21,220 nucleotides of DNA from Pseudomonadota bacterium (GTDB lineage: Bacteria > Pseudomonadota > Alphaproteobacteria > Rhizobiales > Xanthobacteraceae), in NCBI GenBank assembly GCA_023449855.1, contig JAEXHR010000378.1, forward strand, positions 1-21,220, read 5' to 3'. Below, piece by piece: positions 8,188 to 15,244 of the stretch. Under the pieces are notes generated by a model. It had not been told where the DNA came from. It was given only the letters and a program-made list of their open reading frames with translations, and searched no databases. The first letter of the stretch is position 1. Every line of letters starts with the position of its first letter. A program made the translations under genes and the position numbers.

Positions 8188-8697
8188 TTAAGCGACCGCT
8201 TTCTTGTTCACGCCCTTCCGGAGCGCGATCGTGTTCAGCTTGGTATTCGCGGCCTTTTCCTCGTTCAGATTGGTGGTCAGCAAACGCACCACATCGTCGT
8301 GGCCAAGTTCTTCGGCCCATGCGATCAGCGTACCGTACCGCGCGATCTCATAGTGCTCGACGGCCTGCGAATTGGCGACGATCGCGGCATCCAGGACGGC
8401 CTTGTCGGCGATCTCGCCGGCGGTCTCGTTGGCCTCCTTGATGATGCCGTCGATAGCAGGACAGTCGGTAGCGCTCGGCTCCTTCCCGAGTTTCTTGAAC
8501 ACCTGCTCCAGGCGGCCGATCTGTTTTTCGGTCTCCTCGAGATGCGCCTTTAAACCGGTGGCGAGATCCCTGTTCGTGGCCTGATCGATCATCTTCGGCA
8601 GTGCCTTCGTGATCTGGTTCTCGGCGTAGTAAACGTCCTGCAGACCATGGACGAACATGTCTTCCATTGTCTTGATGTCTTTGCTGAACAGTCCCAT
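8188..8697 (-). CDS. DUF892 ferritin-like protein (YciF/YciE family)
   Basis: 169 aa. The family forms a four-helix ferritin-like bundle, and some members bind two metals. The opening IKTMEDMFVHGLQDVYYAE is the family signature. Candidate metal ligands are Glu26, the HLEETE segment (residues 52-57), Glu114-His115 in AVEHYE and Glu146. Members are induced by osmotic, heat or oxidative stress in several bacteria, but their exact activity is unsettled. The ATG at 8697 is fixed by a near-perfect ribosome-binding site (AGGAGGA) just upstream. A perfect EcfG-type promoter lies 46 bases before the start, back to back with the promoter of the divergent DUF2177 gene. Confidence 0.93.
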   Translation of the reverse strand: MGLFSKDIKTMEDMFVHGLQDVYYAENQITKALPKMIDQATNRDLATGLKAHLEETEKQIGRLEQVFKKLGKEPSATDCPAIDGIIKEANETAGEIADKAVLDAAIVANSQAVEHYEIARYGTLIAWAEELGHDDVVRLLTTNLNEEKAANTKLNTIALRKGVNKKAVA

Positions 8698-8742
8698 TGC
8701 ATCCTCCTCGGGTTGTTCCGCCAGCCCGGCGGGCGCCCCGGC

Positions 8743-8767
8743 AACGCATTCCCACGAGCAGCGTTCC
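8743..8767 (-). promoter_or_regulatory. EcfG-type promoter of the DUF892 gene
   Basis: On the minus strand GGAAC (8767-8763), 16 bases, CGTT (8746-8743), followed by GC. This is an exact consensus match. It is back to back with the DUF2177 promoter: the two GGAAC boxes point away from each other, 17 bases apart. Confidence 0.85.
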
Positions 8768-8784
8768 CATCCCAAAGGGGGAAT

Positions 8785-8809
8785 GGAACGGGTCGAGCGT
8801 TTTGCGGTT
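8785..8809 (+). promoter_or_regulatory. EcfG-type promoter of the DUF2177 gene
   Basis: GGAAC (8785-8789), 16 bases, GGTT (8806-8809). The ATG at 8829 is 19 bases downstream of the -10 core, which implies a very short leader containing the ribosome-binding site at 8820-8825. Confidence 0.75.
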
Positions 8810-8828
8810 GAGCCGCCACGGAGGACCA

Positions 8829-9230
8829 ATGCAATACGTCATCGTTTATTTGAGCACGCTCGCCATACTGCTTCCCCTCGACTTCGCGTTTCTCGGTACC
8901 GTGGGCAAAAAGATGTACCAGTCGCACATCGGCGACATGATGCTCGATACGCCTCGATTGCCCGCAGCACTCCTGTTCTACGCGCTTTACTTGGCGGGAA
9001 TCGTCGTATTCGTGAATGGTCACAGCCCCAGCAACTGGTCGTCCAATCTGGCGTTTGGCGCTCTTCTCGGCCTCTTTTGCTATTCAACGTTTGCGCTGAC
9101 CAACATGGCGATCCTCAAGCAGTGGCAATGGACCCTTGTGATACCCGACATCGCTTGGGGCATGGTCGTCACAGCCGCGGCCGCAACGCTCGGCGGACTG
9201 CTCGCCAGTTTCATCATTTCCCGCACCTGA
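8829..9230 (+). CDS. DUF2177 family inner-membrane protein
   Basis: 133 aa with four predicted membrane segments, at about residues 3-25, 45-65, 72-92 and 103-128. The family features are LPLDFAFLG in the first segment and the LTNMAILKQW region before the last. Function is unknown. The ATG at 8829 follows GGAGGA (8820-8825). The longer open frame back to 8697 is not coding, because it would run through the promoter and the ribosome-binding site. It shares a divergent promoter region with the DUF892 gene and is followed after 9 bases by a small gene, so the two probably form an operon. Confidence 0.9.
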   Translation: MQYVIVYLSTLAILLPLDFAFLGTVGKKMYQSHIGDMMLDTPRLPAALLFYALYLAGIVVFVNGHSPSNWSSNLAFGALLGLFCYSTFALTNMAILKQWQWTLVIPDIAWGMVVTAAAATLGGLLASFIISRT

Positions 9231-9239
9231 AGGCGCCCA

Positions 9240-9452
9240 ATGTCCGACGCCTATGACTATTTCCTATCGCACGCGGTCGAAGCAATCCGGACAGCGAGGA
9301 ATTTGCCTCGTGGCCGCATCCGCGACAAGCAACGGACGGTCGCGCGGATGTACCATCTTCTGGCGAAGGAGGCCGCAGTCGATTGCAACGTCCAGCATCT
9401 CGACGACTATCGCGCGCCCCGCTGGACGGAGCGCCAAATCGAAGCGCAATAA
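9240..9452 (+). CDS. Small conserved hypothetical protein
   Basis: 70 aa, soluble, mostly helical and charged (DYFLSHAVEAIRTARNLP, then RDKQRTVARMYHLLAKEAA). I do not recognise a named domain. It starts 9 bases after the DUF2177 stop with GAAGGCG as ribosome-binding site, so it is probably translated from the same EcfG-driven transcript. It is convergent with the histidine kinase; the 50 bases between them contain no clear terminator. Confidence 0.75.
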   Translation: MSDAYDYFLSHAVEAIRTARNLPRGRIRDKQRTVARMYHLLAKEAAVDCNVQHLDDYRAPRWTERQIEAQ

Positions 9453-9502
9453 TCCGACCAGTTGCAATCTGGCCAGCTTGTCCCTCGAAACGCCAGGCGA
9501 AG

Positions 9503-11908
9503 TCATTCCGGCAACCGGGGACTACCGGGCGCACCGCCCCGCGCTTCCCCGATCGAGCGCCGCAACACTCGCGAGAGCAGCTCCACCGAATACGGCTTCT
9601 GGATGAGCTCAAACCCTTGATGAGCATTCTCGGCGAGCACGCTGCTATAGCCGCTGGTCAGTACCACCGGGAGCCCGGGATACCGATCGCGAATGATCGT
9701 CGCCAGTTCGACCCCGTTCATGCCCGGCATGATGACGTCTGAGAAAACGAGATCGAAGGCGAGTTCATCACTTTCCAGAATTGTGAGCGCTTCGGCCGCT
9801 GACGTGACCCATTCCGTCGCATAACCCAGATCCTGCAACAGCTCTGTCGAAAATGTCCCGACCTCTGGATTATCCTCGACGACCAACACGCGGTGTCCGA
9901 CCCCACGAACAGTATCTCCACTCCCGGCAGAAATCGCAGTTGTGACTGACGACGTATCGGAACGCGGTAGGTAGATCGTAAATGTCGCCCCCTGTCCGGC
10001 GATACTGCTCACCAACACGTCTCCGCCTGATTGCTTGGCGAATCCAAAGACCTGGCTCAGGCCGAGACCCGTGCCTTTCCCGACGTCCTTCGTCGTGAAG
10101 AACGGCTCGAAAATCGTCTGCAGATGTTGTTCGGGTATCCCCACGCCGTTATCCGCGATCGAAACAGCGACAAAATCGCCAAGCCGCGCTTCCTGCGCGC
10201 GCACGGTTGGAATTTCAACGACATGCTCCGCCGAGATGATGAGCCTTCCCTCACCATTCATGGCGTCGCGAGCATTGACGGCAAGGTTGACCATCGCGGT
10301 TTCGAACTGGCCGACATCCGCCAGCGCAAACAGGGTCTCCGAGGGCCTCCGAACTTCGATCTGAATTCGTGCCCCCACCAGCGGACGAACGAGGCTTGCG
10401 ACACTCTCGATCTGGTTAACGACATCGAAAGTCACAGGGGCCAGCGGCTGTCGCCGCGCGAACGCCAGCAATTGCGCGGTGAGACGCGATGCCCGATCAA
10501 CGGTGTCCGAAATCGCATCGACATATCGGCGGCGGCGCTCATCCGGAAGATCTCGGCGGCGAAGGAAATCCGTCGCTGAGCGAATAATCGTCAGAAGATT
10601 ATTGAAGTCATGCGCCACGCCGCCTGTCAGTTGTCCAACGGCCTCCATCTTCTGGGCCTGTCGAAGCGCTTCCTCGTTCACACGCCGCTCGGTGGTATCG
10701 ACGCCTTCTGCGAGCACGGCAGTCACGCGACCGGCCTCGTCGGTCACGGGCCGCAGCTCAAGATCGAGATGCCGCCGGCCAACCGGAAGATTCAGCTCCA
10801 GCTCAGTCCGCGACGACGATCCACCGGCAGCCTCGCGAAAGGCCTGTTCAACCATTTTCGCGCCCAGCGGTGTCTCGCGAAACCAGAGCGTGTGCCAGAA
10901 CGGCTGGCCAACAACGTCAACAAGCCGCGCATTGCCAGCGGCGAGCGCGGTCGCGTTGGCGTAGAGCACCTTGCCATCCAGATCGAGTAACCCCTGATGC
11001 TGGTTTGTCGTCTCCAGGATGGCGCGAAGCTGGGACTCCCGGTTACGGAGCTGCCCAGTGCGCTGAGCGACCAGACTTTCCAGCCGATCGTTTATAGCTC
11101 GGAGATCAATCTCGGCTTGCTTGGCAGCCGTGATGTCATGCGCAACGCCGATGAAGCCGATGTGTTTGCCGGTGGGATCCCAGCGCGGCTGCGATTCCGA
11201 CTTGACCCAACGATAATGTCCATCGGCATTTCGGTACCGCGCCTCTAGCACGAACGGCTTCAGCGAGGCCTCGCCTGCAATGCTTTCCTTCACCACTCGC
11301 GCGGCGTCATCCGGGTGCAAGATCGCGCGCCAGTCGAACGCCAGCGCTTGCTCGTATGGTACCCCCACAAACTCGACATAAGCTCGGTTTGCAAAGCTTC
11401 TTGTTCGATCCAACCGGGTGACCCAGATCGGGACAGGCGCGCTGTCGGCAATCAGCCTGAAGCGCTCTTCGCTCTCCCGCAGCATCTCGCGGGCGACCGC
11501 CCGCTCGGTGATGTCAATATGCGCTCCGACCATGCGCACTGCGCGCCCACGCGCATCGCGCTCTATACGGCCCTCAGCGGCTATCCATCGCACCTCGCCA
11601 TCGCTGGGCCGAATGATCCGGTATTCCGATGAATATCGATCCGCCTGGCTCTCCAGAATGTCGAAAAATTGCCGCTCGGCGCGGTCGCGATCTTCTGGGT
11701 GAAGCCGCAATGCCCAGTCGCCGTGGGTTTCATTGACGGCCTCTGGCGGGAGACCGTGGATCGCCAGATATTCCGGAGACCGCCGGTTATGCATGCCGCC
11801 GACCAGATCTACAACGACGCCGCCGACCTTTGCGATCCGCTGGGCCTCGGCAAGCTCGGCCTCCCGTTCTTTTAGCCTGCGTTCCGCCGCCGAAATGTCC
11901 TCGCCCAT
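9503..11908 (-). CDS. Soluble hybrid histidine kinase: PAS-PAS-PAS-HisKA-HATPase-receiver
   Basis: 801 aa with no membrane segment, so probably a cytosolic sensor. PAS/PAC domains lie at about 25-137, 148-263 and 292-408; the first two end in the typical DIT motif (HIDIT, AHDIT). The phosphoacceptor is His433 in VAHDFNNLLT. ATP-binding boxes are NLAVNARDAM (541-550), DNGVGI (586-591) and GKGTGLGLS (610-618). The C-terminal receiver (about 672-787) has the acidic pair Glu678-Asp679, the phosphorylatable Asp724 (FSDVIMPG) and Lys771. It is an ordinary HisKA kinase, not of the HWE type that commonly phosphorylates PhyR. No ligand or partner regulator can be named. The ATG at 11908 has a weak GGGCAG upstream. 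Only a poor EcfG-like site is found before it. Confidence 0.93.
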   Translation of the reverse strand: MGEDISAAERRLKEREAELAEAQRIAKVGGVVVDLVGGMHNRRSPEYLAIHGLPPEAVNETHGDWALRLHPEDRDRAERQFFDILESQADRYSSEYRIIRPSDGEVRWIAAEGRIERDARGRAVRMVGAHIDITERAVAREMLRESEERFRLIADSAPVPIWVTRLDRTRSFANRAYVEFVGVPYEQALAFDWRAILHPDDAARVVKESIAGEASLKPFVLEARYRNADGHYRWVKSESQPRWDPTGKHIGFIGVAHDITAAKQAEIDLRAINDRLESLVAQRTGQLRNRESQLRAILETTNQHQGLLDLDGKVLYANATALAAGNARLVDVVGQPFWHTLWFRETPLGAKMVEQAFREAAGGSSSRTELELNLPVGRRHLDLELRPVTDEAGRVTAVLAEGVDTTERRVNEEALRQAQKMEAVGQLTGGVAHDFNNLLTIIRSATDFLRRRDLPDERRRRYVDAISDTVDRASRLTAQLLAFARRQPLAPVTFDVVNQIESVASLVRPLVGARIQIEVRRPSETLFALADVGQFETAMVNLAVNARDAMNGEGRLIISAEHVVEIPTVRAQEARLGDFVAVSIADNGVGIPEQHLQTIFEPFFTTKDVGKGTGLGLSQVFGFAKQSGGDVLVSSIAGQGATFTIYLPRSDTSSVTTAISAGSGDTVRGVGHRVLVVEDNPEVGTFSTELLQDLGYATEWVTSAAEALTILESDELAFDLVFSDVIMPGMNGVELATIIRDRYPGLPVVLTSGYSSVLAENAHQGFELIQKPYSVELLSRVLRRSIGEARGGAPGSPRLPE

Positions 11909-12270
11909 CCCACTGCCCTACTCACTCTATAAGAAGAGCCTAGCCCATCGGCACGCGCGCCTCCAGCCGACTGTTCCCGGCCAACGAGGTGACGCGACGA
12001 TTGGACCACATGCGGCAATGATCGTCTCACGTGAACGGTCGGCTTGAGCTTTTGAGCCGACGATGAGGCACACTCCTCGGGAAGTCTCTCGTCGCTCTGC
12101 GCGGCCTCGATGACGCTAGCGATATGTCGGATATCGGACCGAACAACTGGTGCTCAACCGGAGTTTTCCAGTACGGCTCCATGATCCCAGCAAGGCACAT
12201 TTATCCCCTGATCGCCGCACGCGATGGTGGCGTTAGCCCCTCCTTCGCATAAGCGCTTTAACGCGGTGCC
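11909..12270. other. Intergenic region between the kinase and the PilZ gene (362 bp)
   Basis: I find no convincing gene here. It must hold the promoter of the kinase (minus strand) and of the PilZ gene (plus strand), but no clear -35/-10 pair stands out. A 7-bp inverted repeat, GTCGGCT at 12038-12044 and AGCCGAC at 12055-12061, has a 10-base loop and no T-run. A GGAAC on the minus strand (11977-11973) has only CGTG at the -10 place, so I do not count it as an EcfG site. Confidence 0.5.
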
Positions 12271-12525
12271 ATGAGCTTGCGAAAAGAAAAGCGGTCCGAG
12301 CATCGGATGCGACGAAGGACGTTCGCATGGGTGCATCTGTCGTCAGGAAGGGTTTTGCAGCTTCCTGTCTTCGACGTGAGCGCGAATGGTGTTCGCGTAA
12401 CCACTGGCGACAATTTCATTTCGCCATTGGTGAAGGTCCGCCTCATCCCAACAGAGTCTCCCCGGCCAGCAAAAGTGGTCTGGTGCAAGTGGGGCATGGC
12501 GGGAATCGAATTTGTGGAGGACTGA
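12271..12525 (+). CDS. Single-domain PilZ protein (cyclic di-GMP binding)
   Basis: 84 aa, essentially one PilZ domain. Both ligand motifs are intact: RxxxR at Arg12-Arg16 and DxSxxG at Asp35, Ser37, Gly40 (DVSANG). The chain ends with the usual closing strand VVWCKWGMAGIEFVE. Proteins of this kind bind cyclic di-GMP and control motility, exopolysaccharide or other targets by contact; the target here is unknown. A TAA lies in frame four codons before the ATG at 12271, so this is the first possible start, although its ribosome-binding site is weak. It is convergent with the 106-aa gene, with a small CGCGG/CCGCG hairpin (12534-12547) between them. Confidence 0.85.
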   Translation: MSLRKEKRSEHRMRRRTFAWVHLSSGRVLQLPVFDVSANGVRVTTGDNFISPLVKVRLIPTESPRPAKVVWCKWGMAGIEFVED

Positions 12526-12550
12526 ACGTTTCTCGCGGCAAACCGCGTCA

Positions 12551-12871
12551 TTACCCGTCGTCGCGGCATGCAGCAGCCGCTTCAAGCGCCGCACGCGCCA
12601 ATTCCTCGACCCGATGTGCCGGGAAATTCGTACGCAGCAATGACTGGAAACCACCATCATACTCGTCGAACATGCCGGCCCGGATTGCCTGGGCCGCGGC
12701 GACGATTTCCGCCTGAGAGATTTCTCGGATGCTTTCGGACGAAATCTTCGCTGCGGGTTCTGCCGATGCAGAAATCCCAGCCACGGCATCAGCGAGAATA
12801 TTGCCGAGTTTGACCTGCAAAGATGCCAGGTCAACGAGGCCTTCGACCAGTTCCTTCGCAACGTCGCTCAC
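12551..12871 (-). CDS. 106-aa hypothetical protein with EcfG-type promoter
   Basis: 106 aa, alanine-rich and predicted largely helical. It has no signal peptide and no domain I recognise. The N-terminal part (LVEGLVDLASLQVKLGNIL) could form an amphipathic helix. The start is GTG at 12871. The nearby ATG at 12884 is in another frame, and an AAAGAA lies at ribosome-binding distance. An exact EcfG-type promoter sits 34 bases upstream, which is the best evidence that this frame is a real, stress-induced gene. Confidence 0.75.
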   Translation of the reverse strand: MSDVAKELVEGLVDLASLQVKLGNILADAVAGISASAEPAAKISSESIREISQAEIVAAAQAIRAGMFDEYDGGFQSLLRTNFPAHRVEELARAALEAAAACRDDG

Positions 12872-12905
12872 TGTGTTCTTTCATAGCTGTGTCCCAGCCG
12901 AATAG

Positions 12906-12930
12906 AACCGGCCACGCGCCCAACCGTTCC
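12906..12930 (-). promoter_or_regulatory. EcfG-type promoter of the 106-aa gene
   Basis: On the minus strand GGAAC (12930-12926), 16 bases, GGTT (12909-12906) followed by C. It is correctly spaced and lies in a 108-bp intergenic region. Confidence 0.75.
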
Positions 12931-12979
12931 GGCGTGGACACGCAGCGTTTTATCCTGATGCGAGTCGTGGCGCCTGGAC

Positions 12980-13408
12980 CTATACTGTTACTTCGAACTC
13001 TTCCCGACCTTTCCAGCAAGTCACACGCTTGGCCTTGATCCTGATCAGGACCAAACCGGGAGTATCAACTCCCTGCTCGAACCATTTATCCAGATCCGGA
13101 TTCCAATGCCGCTGAAATGCAGTCTTGTCCCGGATGAGATCCGCCAACCCTTCGACTGCAACATAAATGCCTTCGGAAAAGATTCCCGCTTCCGAAGAGA
13201 AGCCAAGACCGACCTTCGGGTCCTGCTCGATGTCGGATATTACTCGGGTCGTTTGGAGCGCGAAGTAATACGACGTACCGTCATAGGCAACATCGCCATT
13301 GTTGCTCATCGGGCGGTTGGCGATCTCGCCGCCTTCGGTGTGCGTCGAAAGGATCGCGATGTCGATCCCGGCCATGTCCTTCGCGATGTCCGCAAGCGTC
13401 TTCGTCAT
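12980..13408 (-). CDS. Pyridoxamine 5'-phosphate oxidase-fold general stress protein
   Basis: 142 aa, split-barrel flavin-binding fold of the general stress protein 26 type. The typical pattern is readable: an N-terminal helix, then IDIAILSTHTEGGEIANRP (strands around the flavin site), YYFALQTTRVISDIEQDPKVGL, the YVAVEGLADLIRD strand, and the C-terminal LVLIRIKAKRVTCW. Members bind FMN or FAD, but most have no proven reaction. The ATG at 13408 is fixed by AAGGAG just upstream; the longer reading to 13597 is not coding. An exact EcfG-type promoter precedes it, fitting its family name. Confidence 0.92.
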   Translation of the reverse strand: MTKTLADIAKDMAGIDIAILSTHTEGGEIANRPMSNNGDVAYDGTSYYFALQTTRVISDIEQDPKVGLGFSSEAGIFSEGIYVAVEGLADLIRDKTAFQRHWNPDLDKWFEQGVDTPGLVLIRIKAKRVTCWKGREEFEVTV

Positions 13409-13433
13409 GTCGATCTCCTTATGAAGGACGAGC

Positions 13434-13458
13434 AACCGAGTCAGCGGAGTAACGTTCC
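13434..13458 (-). promoter_or_regulatory. EcfG-type promoter of the PPOX-fold gene
   Basis: On the minus strand GGAAC (13458-13454), 16 bases, GGTT (13437-13434) then GC. The start codon lies 25 bases downstream of the -10 core, leaving room for the AAGGAG site. Confidence 0.8.
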
Positions 13459-13577
13459 GCGATCGATCTCCAGTCCGACTGTAACGATATAATCCGTGGT
13501 CGTGGCTGATCCGCGACGACGCGGCGTATGGATGGAGGCCGGTGCGTGCTGCGCTTTGCAAGCAGTGCAAGGCGCGG

Positions 13578-13718
13578 CTAGGCCAGCAGGAATCCAAACA
13601 GAAAGGGCAGGCTCATGACGAGCAGAGCCAATGTGAGGACGCCCAGCACCACGCCGTCGCCCTCCTCTAAGCTCGCTGGCGGCGTTGGACCGATCCATTC
13701 AAAGATGAAGCGCCACAT
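13578..13718 (-). CDS. 46-aa single-pass membrane protein
   Basis: ATG at 13718, TAG at 13580-13578. The protein opens MWRFIFEWIGPTPP, has an acidic stretch (SLEEGDG) and then one strong hydrophobic segment of about 24 residues (VVLGVLTLALLVMSLP and on) that runs almost to the C-terminus. An AGG lies about 9 bases before the start, a weak ribosome-binding site. The hydrophobicity pattern is unlikely for a random frame. I do not recognise a family. No EcfG site is seen upstream. Confidence 0.6.
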   Translation of the reverse strand: MWRFIFEWIGPTPPASLEEGDGVVLGVLTLALLVMSLPFLFGFLLA

Positions 13719-13823
13719 GTCTTAGCCTGGCGATAAGCCAGCCACCTTTCATATAACCAGCCGACCGCCCGTTGACGGAGGGCAGCTGCTTTAATGCTGC
13801 CCATCACCATTGACATTTGAGCC

Positions 13824-14069
13824 TCAACTTGCGTCCCGCATAGCTTGAGCTTGCAGCACGCGCTCGCACATCGTGATTGCTCGATTTGAGAGGAGCAGAC
13901 GGCTTCGTACACCTTGGCGGATCATGGTTTCGACAGACCGAGACAGGATATGACTGCAGAGCTCAGCGTGTTCGATTTTTCCTGCACGCTCCAAGTATTC
14001 CCAGGCAATCTGTATTGCCTCTTCCATGAGGATCGAGAGATTTACCGGATGCGAGGGCTCGTGTTGCAT
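13824..14069 (-). CDS. Small hypothetical protein of rhizobial type
   Basis: 81 aa from ATG at 14069; an alternative start at 14027 gives 67 aa beginning MEEAIQIAWEYLERAG. It is helical, with EEAIQIAWEYLERAGKIEH, SVETMIRQGVRSRLLLSNRAI and a short tail. I recall similar short proteins scattered in Bradyrhizobium genomes, none with a known role. No good ribosome-binding site is seen before either start, so the start is uncertain. Downstream lies an inverted repeat, GGGCAGC 13780-13786 with GCTGCCC 13796-13802, which lacks a T-run. Confidence 0.6.
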   Translation of the reverse strand: MQHEPSHPVNLSILMEEAIQIAWEYLERAGKIEHAELCSHILSRSVETMIRQGVRSRLLLSNRAITMCERVLQAQAMRDAS

Positions 14070-14402
14070 GGGGGAACAAGCGCCATGTTTAGTTTTCGTT
14101 CCTGCTCCGGAACGGTGGCAAAAATGGTGGCGGTATAGCTCTCCTGAATCAGCCAACCGTTCGCGATGCTGCTCCTGCACGCGCGGCAACTCGACGGCGA
14201 CTACCAAGTCCCATCTTTACCGATCGTGACCGGTTGAACGCGGCGCTCTCGCGCTTTTCGTCAATCTCGGTCGGAGGTGGCTCGTGAAGCTTAGTCCGCG
14301 GCGCCGATCAACATCCCGGCTGCGGCAACGTTGCGCAGGTCTGGTAGGAACGTAGCGCAGCGTTCAGCATTCCTCGCTGGGACAACAACAAGAGGAAAAC
14401 CG
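14070..14402. other. Intergenic region with a possible 23-codon frame (333 bp)
   Basis: I see no gene of normal size here. One tiny frame stands out: GTG at 14284 to TAG at 14355 (23 codons, MKLSPRRRSTSRLRQR at the start, strongly basic) with GGAGG 6 bases upstream. It could be a leader peptide, a small protein or chance. The right end holds the possible EcfG site of the next gene (14347-14371). Confidence 0.35.
14347..14371 (+). promoter_or_regulatory. Possible EcfG-type promoter of the 109-aa exported protein
   Basis: GGAAC (14347-14351), 16 bases, CATT (14368-14371). The -10 has one change from CGTT. The ATG at 14403 is 31 bases downstream of the -10 core. The same GGAAC-N16-CATTCC pattern recurs at 14971. 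Confidence 0.45.
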
Positions 14403-14732
14403 ATGAAGAAGATTTTTGTACTGTCGGCTATCGCAATGCTTGGCGCAGCGCCGGCACTTGCTCAAAGCGGTGCAAACTCCAGCGCGCCGCAAATGAATTC
14501 GACAGGAAGCGGTGTGTATCAGCCAGGCGTCGATGAGCGCGGCACGGCGGTCGATCGCCCATCAGGTACGGTCGGCATGGCGCCAGCTGCCACGGGCTCT
14601 CAGCGCGGCGACAATGCAAGTTCGCTCAGTGGCTCTAACGCTGCCTCTGGCACCTACTCTGGCGCAAATGCGCCGACTAACACCGATACCGGACGCACCT
14701 CTGGCAGCGGCGGTGGCGCTGGCGGAAACTAA
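14403..14732 (+). CDS. Exported low-complexity Ser/Gly/Ala/Asn-rich protein (109 aa)
   Basis: A standard signal peptide (MKKIFVLSAIAMLGAAPALA, cleavage before QSG) is followed by about 88 residues rich in Ser, Gly, Ala, Asn and Thr with no Cys and few bulky hydrophobic residues; it should be disordered in the periplasm. It ends SGSGGGAGGN. GAGG (14392-14395) is the ribosome-binding site for ATG at 14403. The longer frame from 14331 is not coding. A clean terminator follows. No domain is recognised. It resembles the exported proteins at 16283 and 17532 in composition, and a protective (hydrophilin-like) role is only a guess. Confidence 0.85.
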   Translation: MKKIFVLSAIAMLGAAPALAQSGANSSAPQMNSTGSGVYQPGVDERGTAVDRPSGTVGMAPAATGSQRGDNASSLSGSNAASGTYSGANAPTNTDTGRTSGSGGGAGGN

Positions 14733-14739
14733 GGCGATG

Positions 14740-14760
14740 GCCCCGGGAAGCCGGGGCTTT
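14740..14760 (+). terminator. Intrinsic terminator after the exported protein
   Basis: Stem GCCCCGG (14740-14746), loop GAAG, stem CCGGGGC (14751-14757), followed by TTTTGCTTT. It starts 8 bases after the stop codon. Confidence 0.85.
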
Positions 14761-14794
14761 TGCTTTCGACCCACACCATCATCAGGATCAAGCG

Positions 14795-14956
14795 ATGTCT
14801 TCAGAGAAAGAAACAGCTGTTGCCGAGCACGAGACGCCGGCAACGGATCGAACGCCTACCCCTGCTAAAGCTCTGTCGATCGGCTTGATCGTGTGGATCC
14901 TTGTCGGGGGGCTCGCAGTGCTGGGGGTTTTCTCGTTTTTACAAAGCCGTGGCTGA
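14795..14956 (+). CDS. 53-aa single-pass membrane protein
   Basis: ATG at 14795, TGA at 14954-14956. A polar N-terminal half of about 27 residues (rich in Glu, Thr, Pro) is followed by one hydrophobic segment, residues 28-48 (LSIGLIVWILVGGLAVLG and on), and the short tail LQSRG. AGGA (14784-14787) is well placed as ribosome-binding site. The clear split into a polar part and a membrane segment supports a real gene. No family is recognised. It lies between a terminator and the next EcfG-like site. Confidence 0.65.
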   Translation: MSSEKETAVAEHETPATDRTPTPAKALSIGLIVWILVGGLAVLGVFSFLQSRG

Positions 14957-14970
14957 ATGGCTGGATAGTG

Positions 14971-14995
14971 GGAACTCGGCGTATGCGCGCGCATT
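14971..14995 (+). promoter_or_regulatory. Possible EcfG-type promoter of the 71-aa gene
   Basis: GGAAC (14971-14975), 16 bases, CATT (14992-14995). The -10 has one mismatch to CGTT. The ATG at 15022 with AGGAGG at 15011-15016 follows at a fitting distance. Confidence 0.5.
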
Positions 14996-15021
14996 CCATT
15001 CAAAAGTTAAAGGAGGAACAC

Positions 15022-15237
15022 ATGGGATTGGCTGCTTACGACGTGGTCGAGAATGGTTCGGATTGGAGCATCCGCCACGATGAGGCGTTGGAAGGTTCAT
15101 ACGACACAAAAGAGGCGGCGTTCGAAGCGGCCGTAGCGGCGGCGTCCCTCGCAATCAGGCAGGGACACCAGGTCCGCGTAACAGCGCCAAGCAACGAAGC
15201 CGGTAACAGGACCGCCCTTGGCGGCGAAGGCAACTAG
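15022..15237 (+). CDS. DUF2188-like small protein (71 aa)
   Basis: Soluble protein of 71 aa. The arrangement is like DUF2188: a strand pair (YDVVENGSDWSIRHD), an EALEGSYDTKEAAFEAAVAAA helix where a residue block is stretched across DTKEAA, and a closing strand GHQVRVTAP. Function of the family is unknown. The ATG at 15022 has a strong AGGAGG 5 bases upstream; the upstream open frame to 14893 crosses the membrane-protein gene and is not coding. It is followed after 7 bases by a tiny membrane-protein gene, so they probably form a two-gene unit. Confidence 0.8.
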   Translation: MGLAAYDVVENGSDWSIRHDEALEGSYDTKEAAFEAAVAAASLAIRQGHQVRVTAPSNEAGNRTALGGEGN

Positions 15238-15244
15238 GTCAGCC

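Noticed and set aside
11957..11977. Minus-strand GGAAC before the histidine kinase
   Set aside because: The -10 place reads CGTG with N17; too far from consensus to call an EcfG promoter.
12038..12061. 7-bp inverted repeat as a terminator
   Set aside because: Loop of 10 bases and no T-run on either strand; left as an unexplained repeat.
14098..14133. Two GGAAC boxes, one on each strand, near 14098-14113
   Set aside because: Neither has a GTT-type -10 at 16 or 17 bases.
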